Source of the DNA: a bacterium
GTDB taxonomy: Bacteria; Actinomycetota; Acidimicrobiia; Spongiisociales; ZC4RG35
Direction: 5' to 3'
NCBI GenBank assembly: GCA_024638655.1
Contig: JAHEJW010000002.1
Location: forward strand, 1-64,000
Length of the DNA: 64,000 nucleotides
A program made the position numbers and the translations under genes. Shown here piece after piece: positions 18,141 to 25,519 of the stretch. The notes under the pieces are model-generated. The model searched no databases and was not told where the DNA came from. It saw nothing but the letters and a program-made list of their open reading frames with translations. Position 1 is the stretch's first letter; each line of letters starts with the position of its first letter.

Positions 18141-18371
18141 CGAATGGCGACACCAGGGGTGGCTATCGCAAGAAGACTGATCCAGCCTGACCCCTATCCA
18201 GGTAATACAAACTCCTGACTTCCTCCGATGTCCGGCCGTTCGCCATGGTCGAGAGTCCTGAATAGCCCACGGCGACCATCCGCCGAGGTGCCGAACCAGG
18301 GTCCGCCGGACTCATTCCCGTCGCAGCGAGGTGCCACAGCTAGCTTGTTCGGAATCCGCGAAGAGGTGCCA

Positions 18372-18749
18372 GTGCCCGATCCAATCGTCTTCATAAGCCA
18401 CAGCACGATGAAACCCGGGAAGCTCGACGAGCTCAGGGAGTTGAGCGAGAAGATGTTCGAGAAGCTGGATGCAGAAAAGCCCGGGACCGTCCTCCACCAC
18501 GGATATTTGGATGCGAATGAGGGCGAGGTCCACTTCATCCACGTCTTCCCGGACGCGGATGCCATGGACGCTCACTTTGAGGGAGCCGGGCAGAGAGTCG
18601 CATCAGCGAACGAGCTCATCGAGACGGAATCCTTCGAGATCTACGGCACCCCCAGCGATGCCGCGTTGGAAGCTCTCAGACGGAACCCCTCGGTACATCT
18701 GACGCTCCGACCCGGGGGACTCGGTGGCTACATGCGTCTCGGCGGCTAG
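18372..18749 (+). CDS. ABM/dimeric alpha-beta barrel-like protein
   Basis: The protein has about 125 residues. The segments PIVFISHSTMKPGKLDEL, GTVLHHGYLD and EVHFIHVFPDADAMDAHF form the strand-helix pattern of small ferredoxin-like domains such as antibiotic-biosynthesis monooxygenase or dimeric alpha-beta barrels. The GTG at 18372 is chosen because AGAGG precedes it and because the open frame upstream encodes Ser/Pro/Arg-rich, unlikely sequence. No active-site residue can be named. Its stop overlaps the convergent cyclase-like gene by 4 bases. Confidence 0.6.
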   Translation: MPDPIVFISHSTMKPGKLDELRELSEKMFEKLDAEKPGTVLHHGYLDANEGEVHFIHVFPDADAMDAHFEGAGQRVASANELIETESFEIYGTPSDAALEALRRNPSVHLTLRPGGLGGYMRLGG

Positions 18750-19936
18750 CTGTCCGAGTCGCCTCGCGTGGGCTGATTGGAGACAAGACCCGCCGATACC
18801 GCCTGCTCTATGGCTCTGCGCCCCGGTAGCGAAGGCCCGGGCTCGACTCGGAGTCGGGTTTGATAGTCCACGACGATTTCGTCCCGGAACTCCTCCAACA
18901 TCTTCTGGGCACGGTGCGCCGTCGACTTCAACATCAAGCGAGCCAGCAAACGGCGAATCGGCGGTCCGGAGGGTCGCGTGACAATCACGCTGTAACGGGT
19001 GACCCCTCCATCGGAAGAGAATCGCAGATCGAGGATTGTCGTTGTTGGTCGCTTGCCAGCCAGAACCAGTTGTCTCAAGGCCACTCTTCGGAAAGGGACC
19101 CAGTCGAGCACAACCTGGGTGACCGTCATCTTTCCGTGATAACACTGATAGGTGCTCCCCTCAGAGATTCGCCCCGACCGACGGTCGAGCACCTCGTAGC
19201 TGTCAGAGCCGATGGCCAGGTTGCGAAACTCCGACTGGTTTGCATAGGCCCAGACCGACTCGATCGGCATCGCGATGTCTGTGACGAGCGTTGCCACGAC
19301 TTGACCTGGCTCGTACAGAGCCCGTTCAGCCTGGCGTCTGGCGTCGTACACCGGGTGCATGTCTCTCACCCACAGTGACACTTCGCCGAAGTCAGGTATG
19401 GACTCACGGTGGGCCTTCAATCCCTCGGCTTGGGGCAACAACTGCAACGCATCGACCGCAGCCCCGGTGAGCAGCAAGTAGGCCCTGATGCCCGTATCGG
19501 TGGTCACAGTGTTCTTCAGTAGTCGGTGAATCAGGTTTATGTCCGCACCGACGAGCTGCCTCAGTGAGCCAACGGGCTGGATGACGAAGGTCCCGTAATG
19601 GACGAAGAACTTGAGATCCAAGGCATTCACATTGGCGCATGCGTTGCACTCGCAGGTGTTGTTCAGCACCATCAAGTCGATCGCATTCCTGAATTCGACG
19701 TAAGCATCTTCCACCCCCTCCACGAACGTTTGGGGGTCGACGAACCCGTCTTCAAAGGCGTAGCTCATCACCGCGTCCCCTTCCAGCTGTGCCACGGCAA
19801 AAGGCGGTCTGGTGGTCCTCACAAGTAGCTCGAGAAGGTCCGTGAGAGTTCCCTGGGCGTGCTCGAGTTCCGACTCGGTCAGGTACGTCGTGTACCCGGT
19901 GATGTCAGCAATGAGCACGAAGCCGCGTTGTTCCAC
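18746..19936 (-). CDS. DUF2652 cyclase-like domain with SRPBCC domain
   Basis: The protein has about 396 residues. The N-terminal half begins GFVLIADITGYTTYL, the start of the DUF2652 domain, a relative of class III nucleotidyl cyclases. It retains the metal Asp position (ADITGYT) and an EGDAVMSY strand equivalent to the second metal Asp. A Cys-rich loop with CECNAC follows. The C-terminal half has the helix-grip pattern of an SRPBCC/polyketide-cyclase-like lipid-binding domain. The start is uncertain: the GTG at 19936 keeps the gene clear of the divergent ceramidase gene, whereas the open frame runs to 20119 with Arg-rich sequence. It could be a lipid-responsive cyclase or a degenerate one. 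Confidence 0.7.
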   Translation of the reverse strand: MEQRGFVLIADITGYTTYLTESELEHAQGTLTDLLELLVRTTRPPFAVAQLEGDAVMSYAFEDGFVDPQTFVEGVEDAYVEFRNAIDLMVLNNTCECNACANVNALDLKFFVHYGTFVIQPVGSLRQLVGADINLIHRLLKNTVTTDTGIRAYLLLTGAAVDALQLLPQAEGLKAHRESIPDFGEVSLWVRDMHPVYDARRQAERALYEPGQVVATLVTDIAMPIESVWAYANQSEFRNLAIGSDSYEVLDRRSGRISEGSTYQCYHGKMTVTQVVLDWVPFRRVALRQLVLAGKRPTTTILDLRFSSDGGVTRYSVIVTRPSGPPIRRLLARLMLKSTAHRAQKMLEEFRDEIVVDYQTRLRVEPGPSLPGRRAIEQAVSAGLVSNQPTRGDSDS

Positions 19937-20016
19937 GCCCAGCGACTCTATTGATGCCAGGCCGCGTCGGCGCCGATGGGTCCGGCTGGGCCCCCACGCC
20001 CCAATACCATCGCCAG

Positions 20017-21018
20017 ATGCGAGGAGAGTCACGACCGACGCTGATAGCCCTCTTCGGCCTCGGCGTTTTCGCCGTGGCTTTCGTGTCCGCGGGGTTGGTG
20101 GGCTGGTGGGTGCCTGCACCCTATGAACAGGCCGTCGGCGAGGTTTCGCGATGGTGCGAGAGAGTCAGCGGCGGTCTACTGCGTGAGCCCGTCAACACGC
20201 TGGGCAACCTCGGCTTCATTGTCGCCGGACTGGCGATGTTCACGATCCTCGGACGCGACACGAGGAGGCGGAGGCCCCGGGGAAACCGTCTGATCGGGAA
20301 CCAGCCAATAGCCCTCCTCTACGCAGCAGCCACGGTCTTCTTGGGCCCGGGTTCGATGGTGATGCACGGCAGCCACACCTTTTTCGGAGCGTGGATCGAC
20401 AACGTGTCCATGGTGGCCTACATCACCATTCCGTGGCTGCTCAACATCGCTCTGCATCGTGTTTGGAGCAACGGCGCATTCTTCGGTGCCTACGCGTCCA
20501 TAGTTGTCGCGTTCGCTGCTGGGTATTGGTTCTTTGGTCCAGATCTCGGCATTGGTTTGAACCTGTTCGGGGTCTCGATCGGACTCTGGATCATCTCCGA
20601 GGTGCTGTTCCGCTTCTGGTCACCGACGATGAGGGCCGTCTCCGGATTCGTCGGCTTCGGGGTAGCAGCGGTCTTCGGGATCACCCCGATCATGATGCTC
20701 GAGCAGCCAAGTGAGTTCTGGTGGGTCATCCTCTTCTGGCTGCCGGGTGCGTTGGCGAGGTCGTCGCCCGGCGCCAGGCGTCGCTACACACCGTGGTTCT
20801 GGGCGGGAGCCGGCTCGTTTCTCGTCGGGTATTCGATCTGGCTGACCGGGACCGACACACACCCCTGGTGCCGGCCAGATTCGTTGATACAGGCCCATGC
20901 CATCTGGCATCTGCTGACCGCCTTGGCTACCTGGTGCTTCTTCAAGTTCCTCCGGACCGAGAACCCGCAGACGCCGGCGTCCTCGTCGTCCCCGAAACGG
21001 CTGACTCAATCCCGCTAG
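20017..21018 (+). CDS. Ceramidase-like (CREST superfamily) integral membrane hydrolase
   Basis: The protein of about 333 residues has seven or more hydrophobic helices. The alkaline ceramidase pattern is visible: PVNTLGNLGF after helix 1, a Ser/His pair in GSMVMHGSH, an Asp in the next helix (FGAWIDNVSM), and the zinc-binding His pair in QAHAIWHLL near the end. Family members hydrolyse amide or related bonds of membrane lipids within the bilayer. In a bacterium the substrate is unclear and may be a ceramide-like or acylated lipid. The ATG at 20017 lies just before the first helix; no strong ribosome binding site precedes it. Confidence 0.75.
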   Translation: MRGESRPTLIALFGLGVFAVAFVSAGLVGWWVPAPYEQAVGEVSRWCERVSGGLLREPVNTLGNLGFIVAGLAMFTILGRDTRRRRPRGNRLIGNQPIALLYAAATVFLGPGSMVMHGSHTFFGAWIDNVSMVAYITIPWLLNIALHRVWSNGAFFGAYASIVVAFAAGYWFFGPDLGIGLNLFGVSIGLWIISEVLFRFWSPTMRAVSGFVGFGVAAVFGITPIMMLEQPSEFWWVILFWLPGALARSSPGARRRYTPWFWAGAGSFLVGYSIWLTGTDTHPWCRPDSLIQAHAIWHLLTALATWCFFKFLRTENPQTPASSSSPKRLTQSR

Positions 21019-21039
21019 GGCTCCTAGTGGCCCGGGACA

Positions 21040-22377
21040 CTAGGTTGCAGCCACGGCGTACAGCTGCCACTCACCTTCGATGCCCTTGAGCGCATGAACG
21101 CCGCGGTCTACGAACCTCAGGGGCGAGCCAATGACGAGGTCCCTTACGGTTCGTGACACCCAAATCTCCCCGGGCTCAGCCGCAGCCATGATTCTCGCGC
21201 CTAGATGGACAGCCATACCCCCAATGTCGCTCTGCCGCCGTTCCACCTCTCCGGTGTGGATCCCGGTCCGGATGGTGAGGCTGATCTCAGCCAGGTCGTC
21301 CTTGAGGCCGGTCGCGAATTGGACGGCACGACCCGGGCCATCGAAGGTTGCCAGGATCCCGTCACCAGTGTTCTTGATGAGCTCGCCCGAGTAGAGGACG
21401 ATGTCTCTCCTGACTGCCTCGTCGTGTTGATCCAGTAGGCGGCGCCACTTCTGGTCACCAAGCTGGCCTGCTCTCATCGTGGACTCGACAATGTCAGTGA
21501 ACAACACCGTCGCCAGAGTCCGTTCGGTTGGTGCCGGGCTGGGAGAGCCTGAGATGAACGACTCCATCGCCGGGAGCACTTGGTCCACAAGCGCGAACAT
21601 CGGGAAGGCGTCTGGCGGCCCAGTCAGCTCCACGAGGGAGCTATCTGCGATGTGATCAGCCAGGTAGCGGCTGTGGTCGATCGAAATCACCTCGCTTGCG
21701 ATTGGGTGGAGAATCAGGGTGGGTACCTCGATCGACTCGAGTACTCCGCGGGCGTCCGAGACGATGACGCCTTCCATGTAGCGCTTCACCGAAGATGGAG
21801 TGGTCACAGCTCTCATGAAACGACCTATCCAGCGGCGAAACTCGGGGTCCTCGGCACGGCTCGGCGCATACATCGCGATCTCCTCACCCGTGCCCCAATC
21901 CTCGCTGATCATCTGCGCATAATGATCGGCAAGCTCGGCCGGGATGCCTATCTCGTAATCGGCGTCTGCCAAGAACCTGGCACTCGTGTTGAACAACACG
22001 AGGCCGCGGACCCTTTCGGGGTGGGTTGCGGCGAACAGCAGTCCCAACGGGCCCGCATCGCCGTCTGCATACAGGATCGCATTCTCCGAAGAGACCGCGT
22101 CCATCACACACCGGATGTCTTCGGCGAAGGCCTCCCACACAGGAAGCGAATTCGGCCCGAAGGGATCAGACGCTCCAGAACCGCGACGATCAAGTCGGAT
22201 CACCCGTGCGTGCCGACCCAGCCGCTCGAGGAAACGCCTTATCAGAGGCTCTTCCCATTCGAGGTCGAACGAGCTGAACCAAGATGGTGCAATGACCAGG
22301 TCAACGGGGCCGTCGCCGAGCACCTGATAGGCGAGTCGCTGATCGCCTAGGAGCGCATAGCCGGTTGACGGCTGCAT
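21040..22377 (-). CDS. Alpha/beta-hydrolase-like domain fused to class III cyclase (nucleophile lost)
   Basis: The 445-residue protein has an alpha/beta-hydrolase-like domain (about 1-270) and a class III cyclase (about 275-440) with VLFTDIVEST, NTGDGI and GIHTGEV. This domain pairing is common in Actinomycetota. In the hydrolase part the nucleophile elbow reads ADGDAG (104-109), so the catalytic Ser is Gly106. The cyclase also has VHLGAR where most relatives have VNIGAR. The hydrolase fold therefore looks like a sensor, and cyclase activity is likely but unproven. It is a paralogue of the gene at 28345, which keeps the Ser. Confidence 0.85.
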   Translation of the reverse strand: MQPSTGYALLGDQRLAYQVLGDGPVDLVIAPSWFSSFDLEWEEPLIRRFLERLGRHARVIRLDRRGSGASDPFGPNSLPVWEAFAEDIRCVMDAVSSENAILYADGDAGPLGLLFAATHPERVRGLVLFNTSARFLADADYEIGIPAELADHYAQMISEDWGTGEEIAMYAPSRAEDPEFRRWIGRFMRAVTTPSSVKRYMEGVIVSDARGVLESIEVPTLILHPIASEVISIDHSRYLADHIADSSLVELTGPPDAFPMFALVDQVLPAMESFISGSPSPAPTERTLATVLFTDIVESTMRAGQLGDQKWRRLLDQHDEAVRRDIVLYSGELIKNTGDGILATFDGPGRAVQFATGLKDDLAEISLTIRTGIHTGEVERRQSDIGGMAVHLGARIMAAAEPGEIWVSRTVRDLVIGSPLRFVDRGVHALKGIEGEWQLYAVAAT

Positions 22378-22457
22378 GCGCCGAGCCTACGGACTCCCAG
22401 GAGAGGGCGCCGACGTAATCGCGTACTAGCCGGCCAGTCGATCTGGGCGGATGGCCA

Positions 22458-22670
22458 TCACTTGTCAGGAGTGCGGCCGATGAGCCGTCCCCCCAGTTCG
22501 ATCAGACCGGCGGCGACTATCGCCCCAAGACCTATCGACACCATCGACATATCCCCGGCGGCGAAGATCCCGAGGAGGGCGATGAGCACACCCAGGGTGG
22601 TCAAGGCCACCACGGGAATGGACATCTGTGCGTTCTCGGCTCTCTTCGATGAAGTCGTAATGGAGCTCAC
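22458..22670 (-). CDS. Small two-helix membrane protein
   Basis: The 70-residue protein has an N-terminal hydrophilic stretch and two closely spaced hydrophobic helices (about 17-37 and 42-62) ending in a basic tail. It overlaps the stop of the upstream gene by 4 bases (ATGA), so the two form an operon. No family recognised. Confidence 0.65.
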   Translation of the reverse strand: MSSITTSSKRAENAQMSIPVVALTTLGVLIALLGIFAAGDMSMVSIGLGAIVAAGLIELGGRLIGRTPDK

Positions 22671-23278
22671 GGGAGGTACACCGCTGCAGCCTCGACGACG
22701 GCCCCGTCTCTGATGGTGAGGTCCATGGCAATCGGCTGGCCGGCCACGATCCCGTAGATCGAGTCGTCGACCTTCTCTCCCGAGTAGATGGCCAGAAGCT
22801 CTCCGGGTGAGATCGACAACGTGGCGCCAGGATCGACAGCCGAGATGACATCGATACTCGCGGCATCAGAGAACTGCATCAGCTCGTAGACGACCTCGGG
22901 GTTGCGGATGTAGAAGTCGTTGGGGAGGTCTTCGCCCTCTTCGATGACACCGTCCTCTACAGCAGCCTGGCGAGCTTCTTCACCGCCGAGCATTTCGGCA
23001 AGATCGATTCCCAGGGTCACAGCACCGGCTTCATCGGTGCCGGCAGTCACCATCGCGAACCACTCACCATCTGCGATCGGAGCAACCACCTCGGGCGGCT
23101 TCGGTTCGCCCTCATCGGTGGAGAAGATTCCCGTGTACCACCCGACTAGAGCGAAGACCAGGAGCACCCCGACACCCAATGCAATTCCCTCGATCCCCTT
23201 CAATGCACGGCGCGGAACCCTGTCGTCCCCGGGAGGGTCGGTCTCTGGTGCGCTCTGACGATCCGTGACCTGACTCAT
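22667..23278 (-). CDS. Membrane-anchored extracytoplasmic protein
   Basis: The 203-residue protein has a polar N-terminus, one membrane helix (about residues 31-52) and an acidic extracytoplasmic domain rich in Glu, Gly and Val, without enzymatic motifs. The ATG at 23278 has GGAAGGAG 7 nt upstream, a strong site; the frame further up is unlikely to be translated. It is the first gene of a two-gene operon with the small membrane protein at 22458. About 155 bp upstream lies one of two TACCC-N6-GGGTA dyads near the LuxR-type genes, so regulation by those is possible. Confidence 0.65.
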   Translation of the reverse strand: MSQVTDRQSAPETDPPGDDRVPRRALKGIEGIALGVGVLLVFALVGWYTGIFSTDEGEPKPPEVVAPIADGEWFAMVTAGTDEAGAVTLGIDLAEMLGGEEARQAAVEDGVIEEGEDLPNDFYIRNPEVVYELMQFSDAASIDVISAVDPGATLSISPGELLAIYSGEKVDDSIYGIVAGQPIAMDLTIRDGAVVEAAAVYLP

Positions 23279-23432
23279 GAGGAAGCTCCTTCCGATAACC
23301 GACGTGCTAACGCGAGCTCGGCCGACGGCCCAGAACGGGTGTCCCCGTTTCGCCCCAGGAGCCCGACTCCGGGCCGCCGACAACGAGCGGTTGCGCTAGG
23401 GATCGTCTACACGCGAGGCGGCGGGAAGTCGA

Positions 23433-23448
23433 TACCCAATTCCGGGTA
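23433..23448. promoter_or_regulatory. TACCC-N6-GGGTA dyad, copy 1
   Basis: This is a perfect 5-bp inverted repeat with a 6-bp centre (AATTCC). It lies between the operon starting at 23278 and the end of the LuxR-type gene at 23494. The second copy, with the same half-sites and spacing, is at 24804-24819, beyond the other LuxR-type gene. LuxR/NarL-type regulators commonly bind dyads of this size. The assignment to these regulators is inference. Confidence 0.45.
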
Positions 23449-23493
23449 ATGGCCTCACCAATATGGGGGATTCGGCTCGGCTGCTGATGCTGG

Positions 23494-24075
23494 TCAGGTG
23501 TTCCCCTCGGAGTCGACCAGATATGCGACGCCGATCAGGTCCTGACGGCGGTTCAGCCCCGTCTTCCTGAGCAGGCTCTTGATATGCGTTTGCACGGTCG
23601 ACGGCGATATGTGCAACGCCGTCGATAGGTCCGAATCTGTCACCAAACCGTTGCCAATGCTCTCCAAGACCTCATGTTCGCGCTGGGTGAGGTCCAGACC
23701 CGAAGGATCGATATGGCTCACCCGGTCGAGGATCGAACCGGCGATCCGCTCGGATGCGGCCATTGACCGGGCAAGACCCTTCACAATGAGGAAGGCGCCC
23801 ACAGCGATCGCCGCGACGAACAGCGACTGAATGATCTGCCAGTCCTCGACGATCGTCGTTTGGGTAGGCGGAGAGATCCACCCCAGGGCTTCAGCCTGGA
23901 GCGCCAGCCGCTGCAACGAGCCCACAACCAAAGCAGCGCTTGCGAGCGCCACCACCAGCCACAAACGCTTCACTCGCTGTGAGGGCTCGAGCCGATAGAA
24001 CCGCAGGCTGGCACCAAGGAGGCCCATGAATGCCAGCGAATTCAATACGACAAGACCAAAGCGGATGTAGGGCAC
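23494..24075 (-). CDS. Membrane-bound LuxR-type regulator
   Basis: The 193-residue protein has three hydrophobic helices in its first 110 residues and a C-terminal LuxR/GerE helix-turn-helix (about 125-190), with LTQREHEVLESIGNGL and SPSTVQTHIKSLLRKTG typical of the family. It has no receiver or ligand domain, so signal sensing must come from the membrane part. A paralogue of the same layout is divergently transcribed from 24198. The pair share about 110 bp of intergenic DNA. Confidence 0.82.
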   Translation of the reverse strand: MPYIRFGLVVLNSLAFMGLLGASLRFYRLEPSQRVKRLWLVVALASAALVVGSLQRLALQAEALGWISPPTQTTIVEDWQIIQSLFVAAIAVGAFLIVKGLARSMAASERIAGSILDRVSHIDPSGLDLTQREHEVLESIGNGLVTDSDLSTALHISPSTVQTHIKSLLRKTGLNRRQDLIGVAYLVDSEGNT

Positions 24076-24197
24076 GAGCCCAGGCTAGGCAACGCCTATG
24101 ACCCTGACCGGTCTAGCCGTCCGACCTGCCGCTGCGACCTCGACCGACGATTTAGGATGACATAGCTCGGCGGCACACCGCCATGAGGACGGCAAAT

Positions 24198-24800
24198 ATG
24201 TCATGGGTCTTGGTCCCCTGGGTGTTCGTCAACATCGTGCTCTTCGGAATCCTCTTGGGATACGCCTTCGGTCTTCAACGACGCTGGCAATCGACGTCGA
24301 TTGGGTTCATTGCGGTCGCTCTCGTCCTCGTGTCAGGCACCTTTTTGGTCGCGTCCCTGCAGCGGCTCGGCATCCAGGCGGCTCGGGCCGGTCTCTTGCC
24401 AGGAGAGTGGGAAGACTTCTTTCTCACCAATTATCAGTTGGTGCTCTCTCTCGTCGGCACCGTCGCCGGTGTCTACGCCATCACCCGTCTTCGCTCCGGG
24501 ATCCGTCGGCTCGAGGACAGTGAGAGGATGCTGAGCGTTCTCACCGACAAGGTTCCGCTCGATCTGGATGCTTCCAAATGGCAGCTCACGGCAAGGGAGA
24601 CCGAAGTCCTAGGAACAATCGTCTCGGGAAACACGTCAGACCAGGAGATCGCCGACGCCCTCTATATCTCGACAGCGACCGCCGCAACGCACGTGAGAAA
24701 CATCCTGCGGAAGACGGGTCTGTCCAACCGGCTCGACCTGATGCTTGTGGGTCGGCAGCGGCAGGACTCCCAGCAGGGCGAAGACCCCGGCAACATCTAG
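24198..24800 (+). CDS. Membrane-bound LuxR-type regulator (paralogue)
   Basis: This protein of about 200 residues matches the divergent neighbour in layout: three membrane helices, a short linker with RLEDSERML, then a LuxR-type DNA-binding domain with LTARETEVLGTIVSGN and STATAATHVRNILRKTG. The ATG at 24198 has GAGG 9 nt upstream; an ATG at 24183 would add five residues and lacks such a site. It ends one base before a TACCC-N6-GGGTA-containing hairpin and about 60 bp before the TadE/TadG genes, which it may control (inference). Confidence 0.82.
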   Translation: MSWVLVPWVFVNIVLFGILLGYAFGLQRRWQSTSIGFIAVALVLVSGTFLVASLQRLGIQAARAGLLPGEWEDFFLTNYQLVLSLVGTVAGVYAITRLRSGIRRLEDSERMLSVLTDKVPLDLDASKWQLTARETEVLGTIVSGNTSDQEIADALYISTATAATHVRNILRKTGLSNRLDLMLVGRQRQDSQQGEDPGNI

Positions 24801-24822
24801 GCCTACCCACAATCGGGTAGGC
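24801..24822. promoter_or_regulatory. TACCC-N6-GGGTA dyad, copy 2 (8-bp arms)
   Basis: The perfect arms GCCTACCC and GGGTAGGC are separated by ACAATC. The core repeats the TACCC-N6-GGGTA layout found at 23433. It starts directly after the LuxR-type stop codon and ends about 40 bp before the TadE-like start, a position that fits an activator site for the Tad genes. It could also be a terminator stem, but no U-run follows it. Confidence 0.5.
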
Positions 24823-24862
24823 GAATCATCGCCACCAGGTACATCGATACCTGCCATCGACG

Positions 24863-25519
24863 ATGTTCCGGCTCGAGCCCAATGCCGATGGCGTTGGCAT
24901 GAACTCAAATGGAACCACGACCCGGACACGGCTGACGAACGGTCTCGCTCGGGATTCACAGATTGCCGGTGGCAGGCCTCACGGGCCCCGGCCGGCTCGA
25001 GAACCCGAAAGAGCCGGCGAGCACGGCGCCGTGCTCGTGGAGACGGCCATGGTGACGCTGTTCCTACTAATGCTCCTCATGGGCACCGTGACGGCGGCTA
25101 TGGCCTACAGCCAGAAGACGTCGCTCCAGACTGCCGCCAGGGAGGCCAGTCGCTTCGGCGCCACGCTTCCGGTCAACGGAGACATGACAGGATGGCTCAA
25201 TCGGGTGACCGAGGTGGCCAGAGGCGCAGCCAACGGCGATCTGGATCCGGCCGTGGCAGGCCAAACCATCTGCGTGGCATATGTCTATCCAATCGGTACG
25301 GCAGCCGACGACCGAAACACACGGCTGATCCAAACGGCCGGCGTCAACGGAACCCCCAGCAGCGGACCCACATCGAAATGCTTCGAAGACGCACGGCCGG
25401 ACGATGAGCGGCGTATACAGGTCACCGTCGGCAGGAAAGCGACCATCCAGGCGGTGGCCTTCTCGACCAAGGTCGACCTGAGCTCTCGCTCCGCCGCCCG
25501 ATTCGAGAGGTCCAACTGA
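24863..25519 (+). CDS. TadE-like pseudopilin
   Basis: The protein has up to 218 residues. After a hydrophilic leader of about 55 residues comes GAVLVETAMVTLFLLMLL, the TadE signature with Glu at position 5 of the processed helix, then a helix with SLQTAAREASRFGA as in TadE proteins. The C-terminal part is an extracytoplasmic domain. Such proteins join Flp/Tad-type pili or related secretion systems. An internal ATG at 24899 is an alternative start. It is followed by a TadG-like gene with a 1-nt overlap. No tad ATPase or platform genes lie in this window. Confidence 0.72.
   Translation: MFRLEPNADGVGMNSNGTTTRTRLTNGLARDSQIAGGRPHGPRPAREPERAGEHGAVLVETAMVTLFLLMLLMGTVTAAMAYSQKTSLQTAAREASRFGATLPVNGDMTGWLNRVTEVARGAANGDLDPAVAGQTICVAYVYPIGTAADDRNTRLIQTAGVNGTPSSGPTSKCFEDARPDDERRIQVTVGRKATIQAVAFSTKVDLSSRSAARFERSN

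Noticed and set aside
19937-20119. N-terminal extension of the DUF2652 protein
   Set aside because: The extra 61 residues are Arg/Pro-rich, overlap the start of the divergent ceramidase-like gene, and precede the point where domain similarity begins.
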